This document shows positions 1-10,421 of a stretch of DNA of 64,000 nt, piece by piece. The notes below the pieces were generated by a model. The model was given only the letters and a program-made list of their open reading frames with translations, was not told the DNA's origin and ran no database searches. Source of the DNA: Amoebidium appalachense (Eukaryota; Ichthyosporea); assembly GCA_963693365.1 (NCBI GenBank), contig CAVNZM010000014.1, forward strand, positions 6,138,001 through 6,202,000, written 5' to 3'. The stretch's first letter is position 1. The number at the start of each line of letters is the position of its first letter. The position numbers and the translations under genes are program-made.

Positions 1-805
1 TTGCCATGCTGATACTGTCGCGGTACTCTACTACACCTGCGTTGATGCCGTAGGTCCCACCGCGCCTTGTAGTCATAGACGGATAGGCACTTCTGGTTGC
101 AACCTGCAACTCTGCACTATCTTCCTCGTCTCCTGACCCTGCCGCGTCCGAATCGCCGCTGTCCTCGCCCGCGCCGTCGCCGATAGCATCTGAATCATAT
201 CCAATGTCAGTGCCGATTGCAGGCTTCCGAAAGGAATGTTGCTTCTTGACGCTGATTGGATTCCTCGATTCCATGCTCTGCTGATTTCCGATTGGCTTAT
301 GCATCAGCAATTCCATTGGCTCATCTTGCACCACCGGAATACCGGCCTTTGGGGTGCATGATTCATCGATCACCACATCTCGCCCGACGATAGTCTTGCG
401 CGCCTCGGTGTCCCACAACAAGTACGTCTTGCTGTCACCTGTGTAGCCGACGAATTTACACTCCCGACTCTTGGCGTCTAGCTTCCTGCGCTCGTCCTTC
501 GGCACATGGACAAATGCCTTGCTACCAAATACACGTAGATGGCTAACATCGGGCTTCTCTCCATACCATGCCTCCCAAGGTGTCATGCCACCCAGTACTG
601 TGGTTGGCGTCAGGTTCTTGATGTACACAGCTGCCTGTACTGCCAGCTGCCAGAACCCCATACTCATGCCTGCTGACTGCAGCATGCAGCGCGCCGTCTC
701 GACAATGGTCCTGTTAGCCCTCTTCTTCATACATGGGAACTGGACATTTTGCTCTTCCCATCTTGTCTCAACAGTCGCTTGATCGTAGCGTTGCACTGGG
801 CCCAT
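1..805 (-). pseudogene. Copia-type polyprotein fragment: integrase C-terminal part and linker
   Basis: The frame is open from an ATG inside the primer site (805) to the window edge. After about 27 unrecognised residues it reads NRTIVETARCML, then FWQLAVQAAVYIKN, TPWEAWYGEKPDVSHLRVFG and KSRECKFVGY. These are the order and spacing of the conserved integrase C-terminal blocks of Ty1/copia polyproteins. A Ser/Asp/Glu-rich linker follows, as expected before reverse transcriptase. The catalytic glutamate normally found just before NRT (ER-N-R-T type) is replaced by Lys in KKRANRT, and the two catalytic aspartates upstream are absent, so it cannot encode an active integrase. The family match is by motif reading. 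The ATG in the primer site is probably fortuitous. Confidence 0.82.
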
Positions 806-809
806 AACC
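795..809 (-). other. Primer-binding site complementary to the initiator tRNA-Met anticodon-stem region
   Basis: On the minus strand this reads GGTTATGGGCCCAGT. It is the complement of the CTGGGCCCATAACC stretch around the anticodon loop of initiator methionine tRNA. Drosophila copia uses this same internal half-tRNA priming site instead of the tRNA 3' end. The same core recurs at 2118-2131. Confidence 0.8.
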
Positions 810-978
810 GTAACTTAGAGGTTTCTCTGTGAGACTTTATTATTTGCTGACTTACATTGACTGGCCCACCGGGACCTTTATATACTTGTGGTCTGGCTCA
901 CTGGAATGTTACATACTATTCCCGATTGGTCTACCCGCCGCTATGGATCTAGTCGCTACCAATCAGAACACTCCAACA
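810..978 (-). repeat. LTR of the copia-type element, with TATA box and polyadenylation signal
   Basis: The minus strand starts TGTTGGAG at 978, carries TATATAAAGG at 884-875 and AATAAA at 841-836, and ends against the primer site. This promoter, then R region, then poly(A) signal order is normal for an LTR. The 3' end reads AAGTTAC rather than the expected CCAACA, so a few terminal bases seem lost. Confidence 0.65.
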
Positions 979-1112
979 AAATCTTCTAGACTCCTCTAGA
1001 TCTATCCTGATCTATCGTGAACCTATCCACCAGTTTATCCCGAATATCTCGAATATTCCCGATCACTAGTGCTACGCTAACGCAGGGCATACCGGATGGC
1101 TATCCTGTTCGA

Positions 1113-1180
<68 letters not shown>

Positions 1181-1191
1181 CCTCTCCCCCC

Positions 1192-1241
<50 letters not shown>

Positions 1242-1392
1242 AACTGCAATTACACACCCAAACGGAAGCACAATTCGAACCCGAACACATTATTCTTTTT
1301 CCAGCGCCAACTGCGAGGTAACTGAGTATGTAGATTAGATAGTAATAGCTGTTTTATTGTGTTCCATTTGCTCACCATATGTTTCCCCACAG
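979..1392. repeat. Gene-free stretch with (CT)n-(C)n tract
   Basis: Pure CT repeat from 1115 runs into a mixed and then pure C tract to 1239. The rest is unremarkable. Long frames here are products of the repeat. Confidence 0.9.
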
Positions 1393-1584
1393 TACAAGAG
1401 GAATTTCAAGATGTACGCCAAGGCCAAACAAGAAGCAGCAAAGGCGGCAGCTATAGCTGATGCCAAAAGGGCCGCGGCTGAGGAGAAGGAGAAGAAGGCG
1501 CAGGAGGCCGGCGACCAGAACGGCGACAAGAGAGTGGATGACCCTGCACACGCCGACGCCCTGCCTGGGCAGGAGGAAGTGTGA
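1393..1584 (+). CDS. Orphan 3'-terminal exon, K/A/E-rich C-terminus, unknown protein
   Basis: A good 3' splice site (TTTCCCCACAG, ending 1392) is followed by an open frame of 63 codons to a TGA at 1582-1584. The frame starts YKRNFKMYAKAK, is strongly Lys/Ala/Glu-rich for about 30 residues, as a charged helix would be, and then becomes acidic. I found no upstream exon within the window on this strand; the region is occupied by the CT tract and the copia remnant, so the gene may be broken or start outside. An independent start at ATG 1411 is possible. I do not recognise the protein. It is supported only by the splice site and the bias of the frame. Confidence 0.4.
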   Translation, partial: YKRNFKMYAKAKQEAAKAAAIADAKRAAAEEKEKKAQEAGDQNGDKRVDDPAHADALPGQEEV

Positions 1585-1673
1585 ACTCTAGTGATAGGCA
1601 CAAGTAGAAATTATTAGTACGAAACTATTTTTTATTGTGATTTTTACTTGGTGCTTTTAGTGTCAGCCAAAAT

Positions 1674-2116
1674 TGTTGGAGTGCAGACTTACGCTCACTC
1701 CACTATATGTGTATGTTAGCTTTACAATTGGTTCCGTGTACATAGACACATGCTGACACTCGATCACCACATGCACATCTGCATAGTTGAGGAATGTTGC
1801 CAATTGTGTTTTGACTGCAAACGATTGGTTCACTGGTCCCAGAGATATCTAAATGAAAGTAACCAATCCGATTAGCGCCTGGCATCCGGATTACATTCCA
1901 GACTGCTGCCCCACGGGTATATAAGCCACGTCTCTGCCAGGTGCAGACATGGAGTTAAGTCATGGAGTTAAGTCATGGAGTTCAGTCATGGAGTTAAGTC
2001 ATGGAGTTAAGTCATGGAGTTCAGTCATGGAGTTAACACACTGAAAGCAGTAAAAAACGGGTCAGCGCCCAAGCGCGCCACGACGACCCTAGTCACAGCG
2101 GACTCTACTTCCAACA
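1674..2116 (+). repeat. 5' LTR, 443 bp
   Basis: TGTTGGA...TCCAACA termini. TATATAAG at 1918-1925 is a likely core promoter. A 13-bp tandem array follows at 1949-2039. Confidence 0.94.
1949..2039 (+). repeat. Seven 13-bp tandem units inside the LTR
   Basis: The unit is ATGGAGTTAAGTC with a TTCAGTC variant, in an A-A-B-A-A-B order and a diverged last unit. It lies 24 bp downstream of the LTR TATA box. The same array is present in the second LTR at 2695-2785. Confidence 0.93.
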
Positions 2117-2419
2117 GGGTTATGGGCCCAGACACGACACCGCGGCCTCTAACTTCACGTCCCCTACGACGCCTTGAACGGAGGAGCCCAGAAACCGACT
2201 TCTAGGCTGTACCCTACACCCGCGAGCGTATTTCCGTGAAGTAGAGACTTTCGCTTCCACAAACTCCATCCGCAGCAGCCTGCGACATCAACGTCAAGTA
2301 TTCCACTTCATTGGCGGGGCACGCACCACAGTGGAATGCACACCCCGGTCTACCCTGCAAGCAGCCACACTCACTCTCTCTTCTCTAGTGGTGTGTACAC
2401 TTCTCCAATTGGGTAGGGG
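2117..2419 (+). other. Internal region of the small LTR element
   Basis: Holds the primer-binding site (2118-2131) and the polypurine tract (2411-2419). I see no gag, protease, integrase or polymerase coding. Confidence 0.9.
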
Positions 2420-2862
2420 TGTTGGAGTGCAGACTTACGCTCACTCCACTATATGTGTATGTTAGCTTTACAATTGGTTCCGTGTACATAGACACATGCT
2501 GACACTCGATCACCACATGCACATCTGCATAGTTGAGGAATGTTGCCAATTGTGTTTTGACTGCAAACGATTGGTTCACTGGTCCCAGAGATATCTAAAT
2601 GAAAGTAACCAATCCGATTAGCGCCTGGCATCCGGATTACATTCCAGACTGCTGCCCCACGGGTATATAAGCCACGTCTCTGCCAGGTGCAGACATGGAG
2701 TTAAGTCATGGAGTTAAGTCATGGAGTTCAGTCATGGAGTTAAGTCATGGAGTTAAGTCATGGAGTTCAGTCATGGAGTTAACACACTGAAAGCAGTAAA
2801 AAACGGGTCAGCGCCCAAGCGCGCCACGACGACCCTAGTCACAGCGGACTCTACTTCCAACA
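2420..2862 (+). repeat. 3' LTR, 443 bp
   Basis: Same length, termini, TATA box (2664-2671) and 13-bp array as the 5' LTR. Confidence 0.94.
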
Positions 2863-3092
2863 AAAATAATAAGGAAAATGTTGTTACTTTAGATTCTGAA
2901 CAATACATGTGTGTGTGTGTCTTTGTCTTTGTGTATGTGTGTCTTTATTTTATTTTAGAAAATAGAAAGTACGAAACCATGGTGACTTAGATTTTTCTTG
3001 GTGTTTTGGTGTCAGCCAACACAATAAAGAAAATCTTCTGACTTCAGATTCTGAACAATGCATGGGTATATAAGTAATAGGGGGTGGGTAGG

Positions 3093-3137
3093 GGGAACGG
3101 AAGGGGGGATATGGGGGGAAGGGGGGGGGGAGGGGAG

Positions 3138-3178
<41 letters not shown>
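3093..3178 (+). repeat. Purine-rich tract ending in poly-G
   Basis: G-rich with interspersed A from about 3093, almost pure G from 3140 to 3178. Confidence 0.95.
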
Positions 3179-3180
<2 letters not shown>

Positions 3181-4030
3181 GTCGACAGAGTGAGTCGGTA
3201 CATATTAGTGTTCAATGAATGCTGGGCATGTACATTCAAAAGTTACTCATGTCGTAATAGTAGGGTATTCTCGAATGTATTGTGTGAATAATTGTGGGCG
3301 ACCACGAACAATTTATGAATACCAATAAACACACAATGTGAACATCTCTATACTGTTCTTACAATGCCCCGTGAACATACACGAATGTCAAATTCGTGTA
3401 TATAAATTTATTACGAGTATGGTCGAAAAATACTGCCTGAATATGTTGTTAGTGTCCAAAAAAGTATTCATTTGCACTAAACATGCTGTTCTACGAACGC
3501 CTTTATGGCATCCGTTTGTGTTCAAATAAGGTATCTTATGGTACCCTTGGGCATTCGTGAGATGCTATTTGAGTACATATGTGTGCACCGAATAACGTTC
3601 GCAGTTACTATTCATGAACACATATGTCGTACTCTGATCGTGTTTGTGGAGTATTTTCGAAACATTCACATAGTGTATTCGTGGACGTTCCAGTGTCACT
3701 GAACGGGTATTTATAAAGCACTCCACATGTACCCCATATACACAAATATGTATTCCAACTGAATGTCTGGTCATGTACGCGTATGTACGTGTATACTCAG
3801 AACACGGTGTCCATGTGGTATGAATACGGTATCTATGGTGCATTCATACGGTATCTAGTGTGCATTCACAAGGCACTTGGGCATGTATTCATGTAGTATT
3901 CGGCTAGGTACACACATATACCATGTGGTGTCAGGTGGCATTCGAATAGGTATCCATATACGATTCACTGAATGTACGAATTTTTGAACATTTTTGGACA
4001 TTCAAGTGTTCAAAATGTGTACGAGGACAC
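3179..4030. other. AT-rich gene-free block with recurring ATTCG-type words
   Basis: No frame here looks coding. Words such as CATTCGTG, GTATTCGG and CATTCATACGG recur irregularly on both strands, for example near 3660-3690 and 3810-3880. This could be an old degenerate satellite. Confidence 0.5.
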
Positions 4031-4272
4031 AATTTAACGGGGGGGTGGGGTTTGCTGATGGCCTGAGCGCCGCGCATGACGTCGATGATTTTGCCGGCCA
4101 ATCTGTTTTTGTATTGTGCCTGCCGCTTGCTCAGTTGTTTGGTGGGTAGGTGGCTCAACGACACGAACTCTTCCACTGTAGCTTGATGGATTCGTAGAGT
4201 GCATCGTGCGAGAGCCGGGTTGTAGACATGGTGGGTTCAATGTGATTATGATTTGATGGTAGCCGAGGACCC

Positions 4273-4647
4273 CTACCCTTGTTTCAAGTTGAACGTTTGG
4301 CTGCTCGGCGCCCGGGTGGTCCGCCGCGCTTTATAGAACCTACGGTCTGGGTCATGGTACGCTTCGTCGGCCTTCCGCTTGCGGCTGGATTCCGGTCTCT
4401 GTCTCATGCCCATGAGAATGTTGGCGGCGTACAAGTCCTTGTCCAGTTCAGTCATAGCGTCCAGATCTAACTGGGCGATGTGACTTTCAGAAGCAGTCTG
4501 GACTCTAGCACGCTCGCTTACCCACACCTTTCGCATATCCCTAGGATGCCTCAGCACCTCCAACTGTCGATCCGATAAATTTTGCCCACCCAAAAGGCTG
4601 AGGACATATTGCGCAGCCCCTTGACTACATAGGTCCGGTGGTCCCAC
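4273..4647 (-). CDS. Unrecognised 124-residue ORF next to the integrase remnant
   Basis: The ORF overlaps the end of the integrase pseudogene in another frame and ends 278 bp further on. Its middle and end are charged (Glu/Asp then Arg/Lys-rich, with KRK and KARR clusters), like a small nucleic-acid-binding or nuclear protein. The overlapping part may be a shadow of the integrase; the part after about residue 40 is independent. An internal start at the Met of MRKVWV is equally possible. I do not recognise a family. Its position suggests it belonged to the same mobile or viral element. Confidence 0.3.
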   Translation of the reverse strand: MGPPDLCSQGAAQYVLSLLGGQNLSDRQLEVLRHPRDMRKVWVSERARVQTASESHIAQLDLDAMTELDKDLYAANILMGMRQRPESSRKRKADEAYHDPDRRFYKARRTTRAPSSQTFNLKQG

Positions 4648-5565
4648 TCGGGGTCTGGTGCATTTGGGTCCATGCTGCCTTTGTAGAGCACGTTACCACC
4701 ACGCCCATATTGGTCGCCAAAGTTGGTGGACTTGTACAGAAATATGTCATTGCGCGTCTGGACGTGATCCCCGGGCCTAATAACGTGTAATGCTTGCGGT
4801 AATCCAGCATGCGACGTCGGAACAGCTCGAGGCGAAGGCGTCGCTCATTGTGCCTGGTAACAAATGCAGGCGGCTTACCATGATGCGCATGATGTCTCAC
4901 ATAGTTGTACTCTTGCTCCAAATCCAACCACCTACGTGTTCTTACCAAGTCAAACCCTGCTGTGCCGGCGTCCATCAGATGTCGTGCTATCATCTTACGC
5001 AATATTTTATTGAAAGACTCAATAGGACTCATCTTCCACTTGTCGCCCGTGTTACAACAATGTGCACGATGTTAAGAGTATTGAGTTTGGTGGCAAACAG
5101 GGCCGTGAATTCGGTGCCCGCATCAGTCACTACTAGCAGCTTATAACGGTGGACGCTGTCTGATGTGTCGTAGTCGGTGTGTTTTGATTTGAATCCCATG
5201 AACTTCGACGCTTTCGTTCTCAGGTCTGTACGCAGGTCCTTGCATTTGGTATAATCTTGCCAGGCATTTTCAAACCCTCTAGCAGTATCCGCTGATGACT
5301 TGGATGGCAAAGGTTCCCACACGCCACGTTTGGACGTTGGGTCGATCACTGTGAGAAAGTACCCACACCCACCGTTGTGGGCAGCAAGGTCAAACACAAC
5401 AGGCCTACGTCTATGAACGGAAGGTATGCCAATGCTCGGTTCGCTGGTGTTGTACCGGGTCTCCACTACTTTGGGTGTGTATACCCATGATCTTAATGAT
5501 AAGATATCCGCATAGAGGGTTTCGTGTGCATAGCAGTGGGTGGTCAGCGGGTTTGTTGGTCCCAT
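4551..5565 (-). pseudogene. Retroviral-type (rve, DDE) integrase, frameshifted twice
   Basis: The protein reads in three consecutive frames. The first (5565-5029) contains a D-x-A core strand, YFLTVIDPTSKRGVWEPLPS, then VVTDAGTEF: the first two catalytic aspartates and the usual strand pattern of an rve core. The second (from 5032) opens MSPIESFNKILRKMI, giving the catalytic glutamate about 38 residues after the second Asp, followed by helices ending near LDYRKHYTLLGPG. After a second shift at a GGGG run near 4770 the third frame reads DHVQTRND...FLYKS to WVGKIYRIDSW and stops at 4551; it resembles an integrase C-terminal SH3/chromo-like segment. I see no N-terminal HHCC zinc finger. No reverse transcriptase lies beside it, so a Maverick/Polinton, Ginger or polinton-like-virus origin is more likely than an LTR element, but this is inference. 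Confidence 0.75.
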
Positions 5566-5728
5566 TCACGTTGGTTTTAACAAGGGTATGGGAAAAGAAA
5601 AATGGACATTTTGCATAACATCACTGCGGCTCAGCCTGCAGAGTGGTAACGTTGTTTATTGCAACAAATCATCGTAGAGCACTTATTCGCGGAACAGGAT
5701 CATCTTGATGATCGGTCCGTCAGCCAAG

Positions 5729-6115
5729 CTAATGCACGCCATCGGCACTGCCGATATGGAGCACGGCAAAGTCCTGTGAAGGCGGAGCAAAATGGCCAGG
5801 AATGTAGTAGATGTTGTAACAGTTGGCGTCCTGGGCTGTGGAAAGCCCAAGCTGAGCCATTAAAGTAGGTGGAAAGCCTGAGCCCTGGCTCACGCCGCAT
5901 AGAGTGATCTGTTGTTGGCGTTTGCCTTGCTTGGGCCTGTCGATGGCGTCCACTGCCACCATTTCCGCAAAATTGACTAGGTCGATGACCGATGCACACG
6001 TCATCAGTACAAGAAGACGTTCATCCAAACTCCCGGAACGCTGCGGAGCAGTTTGACGTTGTGTGTGGAACCATTCGGCACGTAGGCTATGCTGCAGGTC
6101 AGCGAAGTTCAGCAT
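5729..6115 (-). CDS. Unrecognised ORF upstream of the integrase
   Basis: 128 residues if started at the Met of MLNFADLQ (6115). The frame stays open upstream through the GC minisatellite to 6985, but that part is repeat-derived. The sequence looks coding (mixed composition, hydrophobic cores) and ends [14 protein letters not shown] pentapeptide fits the GxSxG nucleophile elbow of serine hydrolases, but no oxyanion or Asp/His context convinces me, so I assign no function. The gene has the same orientation as the integrase, 163 bp upstream of it, which fits a shared mobile or viral element. It could be a decayed internal exon rather than a whole gene. Confidence 0.35.
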   Translation of the reverse strand: MLNFADLQHSLRAEWFHTQRQTAPQRSGSLDERLLVLMTCASVIDLVNFAEMVAVDAIDRPKQGKRQQQITLCGVSQGSGFPPTLMAQLGLSTAQDANCYNIYYIPGHFAPPSQDFAVLHIGSADGVH

Positions 6116-6249
6116 CTTGATCGTCACAGTCACACTTGTTGCAAACTTGCAGTCATCAGTAGCGCCGTTCCTGCAACGGTATCTTTCAACTTTAGGCTTT
6201 GGTGTTGGGGTGGACAACTGATGCCAGAATGACTGCTTATATACCAGGA

Positions 6250-6870
6250 CGGCACGGACGGCCACTGGGGCCGGGAACGGACACGGGGCACGGGGCACGG
6301 CCCGGGGGCACGGGGTACGGGGCACGGGGCACGGGGCACGGGGCACGGGGCACGGGGCACGGGCCCGGGGCATGGGGCACGGGGCGCGGGGTGCGGGCAC
6401 GGACACGGGCACGCTGCGGGGCATGGGGCGCGGGGCACGGGCACGGCGGGGCGCGGGCACGGGCACGGGGCGCGGGCACGGGCACGGCGGGGCACGGGCA
6501 TGGGCACGGGCACGGCACGGACACAGGCATGGGCACCGGGCCCACGGGCACGGGCACGGGGCGCAGGGCACGGGGTATGGGGCACGGGGCACGGGCACAG
6601 GGCACGGGGCACGGGACACGGGGCACGAGGCACGGGGCACGGGGCACGGGGCGCGGGGCGCGGCACGAACACGGGCACGGGGACGCAGGCACGGGCACGG
6701 GGACGCAGCCACGGGCACGGGGCGCGGGCACGGGACACAGGAAATGGAGGTACGCCCGGACGCAGGCACGGGCGGCGGGCACAGCGCACAGGCACGGGCA
6801 CGGGGCGCGGGGCACGGGCACGGCGGGGCACGGGCACAGGGCACAGGGCAGGCACGGGGCACGGTGCAAC
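6250..6870. repeat. GC-rich minisatellite of GGGGCAC / GGGCAC units
   Basis: About 620 bp built of heptamers (GGGGCAC) and hexamers (GGGCAC) with point variants. All strand/frame combinations stay open for long stretches because the unit lacks stop trinucleotides. The G-rich strand could form quadruplexes. Confidence 0.95.
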
Positions 6871-6923
6871 GGATACCGGGCCACTGGGGCACGGACGACC
6901 ACTGGGGACTGGACACGTACAGC

Positions 6924-6933
6924 CATAAAAGCC
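6924..6933 (+). promoter_or_regulatory. Candidate TATA box (CATAAAAGCC)
   Basis: Lies 16 bp upstream of an ATG at 6949 that opens a 47-residue frame, and about 110 bp upstream of the ORF at 7042. Placement suggests a promoter for this small transcription unit. Confidence 0.4.
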
Positions 6934-7041
6934 AGTACGGTAGATCGTGTATGAACTTCGTGGATAGTTTCACTTCCAAAGACACCGTACTAACGCCCCC
7001 GGGCCGATACTTTATCGCAACCGTTCTCTACGACCAGCAAG

Positions 7042-7548
7042 ATGTTACAGTGGAATGCCGTCGTGAAGATGATGGAGGGATGGATTCGTGAACGCTGCAT
7101 GACATCCAGCACTGAGGTGATGCCGCACATTTACGATTACGACGCACTCAAGGGGGATATGTTGAGAAAGTTTTTCAGGGATGTTTTGCAGGATCTGAAC
7201 AACCCTCAGACAGAGCGCAAGCTCAGGTTTTGCAACCACGTCCCACTTGGACCTGTGTTCAAGCTCGAGTTATCACATGTCAACAACAATGCCAGTGGAT
7301 TTTACGGCATTGTTTACGTGCCAATGTCATCCCGTCAGACCACCATGATGAGTAAGTCCAACGCTGCACAGGTCAACCCCAATGACCCCATGGTCTGGGT
7401 CTTTATGCAAGACCCTGTCGATGGCTCCACCAAACACAGCCCTGCCTTTCAGCTGACCCTCAACGATATCCGGCATTTGAGTTCCTACGTTCCATTGTCT
7501 CACGCACAGAAGCATGGAATCACCATTCTCAAAATCCAATCTAGCTAG
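7042..7548 (+). CDS. Unrecognised 168-residue protein, probably of mobile or viral origin
   Basis: The ORF is continuous and well mixed in composition, with an acidic/aromatic start region (IYDYDALKGDML), a central beta-rich part (GPVFKLELSHV, FYGIVYVPM) and a C-terminus ending ILKIQSS. It has no signal peptide or membrane segment. A second frame from ATG 6949 (47 residues, ending 7091) overlaps its start and also looks protein-like, so the true gene may begin at 6949 and change frame near 7040-7090 by a one-base indel. It lies beyond the GC minisatellite from the integrase and on the opposite strand. I recognise no family. A structural protein of a Polinton-like element would fit the neighbourhood but nothing in the sequence proves it. 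Confidence 0.5.
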   Translation: MLQWNAVVKMMEGWIRERCMTSSTEVMPHIYDYDALKGDMLRKFFRDVLQDLNNPQTERKLRFCNHVPLGPVFKLELSHVNNNASGFYGIVYVPMSSRQTTMMSKSNAAQVNPNDPMVWVFMQDPVDGSTKHSPAFQLTLNDIRHLSSYVPLSHAQKHGITILKIQSS

Positions 7549-7586
7549 CGCTCTTTACCCCAGTGACATCATGATGCAGCAGGCGT

Positions 7587-8674
<1,088 letters not shown>

Positions 8675-9282
8675 CTAGAGATCTGCTTCCTCCAAATACG
8701 CTTCTACCATCCAATCGTACTCCGCCTCTGCTGCCTCCAGTGCAGCCACCAGCTCGTCATCGTTTCCCTCCATCTCCCACTCGACGGTGGGTGGTTCCGC
8801 CGTGGTTGTTTTGTTTTCACCTTTCTTTCGCTTTTTCCTCCCTTCGCCTCCCTTTTCCTCTGTTTTGCTCTCCTTTTTCTTCTTTGCTGGTTTTGTCGAC
8901 GGCTTGCTCTGCTTGCTTCTCTGATTTTATAGACGTGGCCCCAGATGGTGTTGTTGTAGAGTGGGAGAATGGTCTCGATGGTGATCGTTTTGCGTTTGCT
9001 GTTGAGCGCCGTGTTCATGTTGTCGAACAGCTGTGTTACACTTGTGCCCGTCTGCACTGCCAGCTTTGCCAGCTTCTGCACCCGTATCCTTTTGACGGCC
9101 TGGAGAGTCTGTTCATAGAGGTGAGTTTATTGTGTGATTTGTGTATATATAGATGGCACGTGGCTATAAAAGTTATAACACACTATGGTGCGGGCGCGCA
9201 AGCAGTGTATCATAGCATATCTTCATGTGTACACAAGCATGGTTTAGGTATATCTGCATGGGGTTGTGTATGTATGGTGTGT

Positions 9283-9285
<3 letters not shown>

Positions 9286-9339
<54 letters not shown>

Positions 9340-9343
9340 ATAC

Positions 9344-9398
<55 letters not shown>

Positions 9399-9460
9399 TG
9401 TATGTGTGTCTGTGTGTCTGTGTGTTTGTATGTGTGTGTGTGCGTGTACGTGTGTGCATT
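9286..9460. repeat. (TG)n microsatellite inside the transposase region
   Basis: Pure TG interrupted by CATACGG near 9339, then a degenerate TG-rich tail. It lies in the intron between transposase blocks 3 and 4. Confidence 0.97.
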
Positions 9461-9582
9461 TTTGTGGTTTGAGTTCAACAAACCCCCCCCCCCCCCTAAT
9501 TTCATTTTTCGTTCAGTTTTCTTTGCACCCTTTCTTTTCACCACACTCCTTTTATCCTGATACCCCCCCCCCCCCCCCCCCC

Positions 9583-9642
9583 CATTCTGCATCGTGTTAT
9601 CCGTTTGTTCTTGTGTACTTCGTACTTTTTGACGCATTCAAA
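9583..9642 (-). repeat. Partial copy of the poly-G-anchored dispersed repeat
   Basis: About 60 bp matching the 5' end of the family described at 39425, in reverse orientation, with poly-C on both sides. Shared words include GACGCATTCAA and GTACTTCGTAC. Confidence 0.75.
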
Positions 9643-9909
9643 CCCCCCCCCCCTCCCCTCCTCCTCCAACCCCTTCTTCCGTCCCTGCCTCTCTCGCTAT
9701 CTCCCCCCCCCTTTTTTTTTCTCCTGATTATTTTATTCCCCGGGCCCACCATGTCATGACACCACTATCCCATAATTAAGGTCAATCACCAAATCATCCT
9801 ATATCTGTTCTGTCTCTATTCTTTGTAATGCTGTATGAATCGTGACTGTGTGTGTGATGTATCTCTTGTGTTTCACTGTGGCAGGCAGTGGGTGGGTGGC
9901 TGAGTAGGG

Positions 9910-9924
9910 TAGGGGTGGGGGGGT

Positions 9925-9965
<41 letters not shown>
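9910..9965. repeat. Poly-G tract in a transposase intron
   Basis: Nearly pure G, continuous from 9929 to 9965. It corresponds to poly-C on the sense (minus) strand just after the block-3 splice donor. Confidence 0.97.
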
Positions 9966-9966
<1 letters not shown>

Positions 9967-10262
9967 TCCAGGAGGGGAGGTACCCACCTGTGCTGTCCCA
10001 ACGTTGTAGTTCCCACCGCTGTACTGTCGAATTGTGCCAAAAGCACCCTCAAGGGGGGTCGGTTTGAAACTTTCTGGTGAGTACAAAGTTGAGCTTCTCG
10101 CCGCTCACGCCGCTGTCCAGGAGATAGCGGATGAAACTGGCCTGCAAATAAAAAGTCAGCAAAATCTGTGTGGCACCACATTTGACTACGCTTGGCATGT
10201 GAAAAACCATATGGAAAAGCCCCCCCCCCTCCCCCCCTCCCCACCCACCCATCCCGACACAG

Positions 10263-10294
<32 letters not shown>

Positions 10295-10382
10295 AGACAC
10301 GCACACAAACACACTGATGCGCGCGCGCACACACACACGTGTCACACACACACACACACACAGTGTCACACACAGACACACA

Positions 10383-10421
<39 letters not shown>

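Larger units (their letters stand above)
1..978 (-). mobile_element. Copia-type LTR retrotransposon, internally deleted, runs off the window
   Basis: Read on the minus strand the element starts with an LTR beginning TGTTGGAG at 978, then a primer-binding site (795-809), then at once an open frame whose recognisable part is the end of a copia-type integrase. Gag, protease and the front of integrase, which should lie between the primer site and this point, are missing, so the copy is internally deleted or recombined. The frame stays open to base 1, so more of the element lies outside. The LTR start and primer site match those of the small element at 1674-2862, which suggests related families. 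The outer target duplication cannot be tested from this window. Confidence 0.8.
1674..2862 (+). mobile_element. Small non-autonomous LTR retrotransposon (TRIM/LARD-like), 1189 bp
   Basis: Two direct repeats of 443 bp (1674-2116 and 2420-2862), which I read as identical apart from any base missed by eye, begin TGTTGGA and end TCCAACA. They flank a 303-bp internal region with no coding capacity. A copia-type primer site (GGTTATGGGCCCAG) sits at 2118-2131 and a purine tract (GGGTAGGGG) at 2411-2419, directly before the second LTR. The host sequence AAAAT is present at 1669-1673 and 2863-2867, a perfect 5-bp target duplication. The near-identity of the LTRs indicates recent insertion. Enzymes must be supplied by an autonomous copia relative, possibly the family at 1-978. 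Confidence 0.95.
1618..3064 (+). repeat. Diverged local duplication; one copy interrupted by the LTR element
   Basis: Copy A is 1618-1673 continued at 2868-2909; copy B is 2968-3064. When the element plus one AAAAT is removed from copy A, the 53 bases starting TCAGCCAA (1663) align without a gap to 3012-3064 of copy B. Copy B is therefore a natural empty-site paralogue that fixes the insertion point. Confidence 0.88.

Noticed and set aside
5729-6115. Serine hydrolase assignment from a GVSQG pentapeptide
   Set aside because: A GxSxG match alone is weak, and no other hydrolase landmarks are visible.
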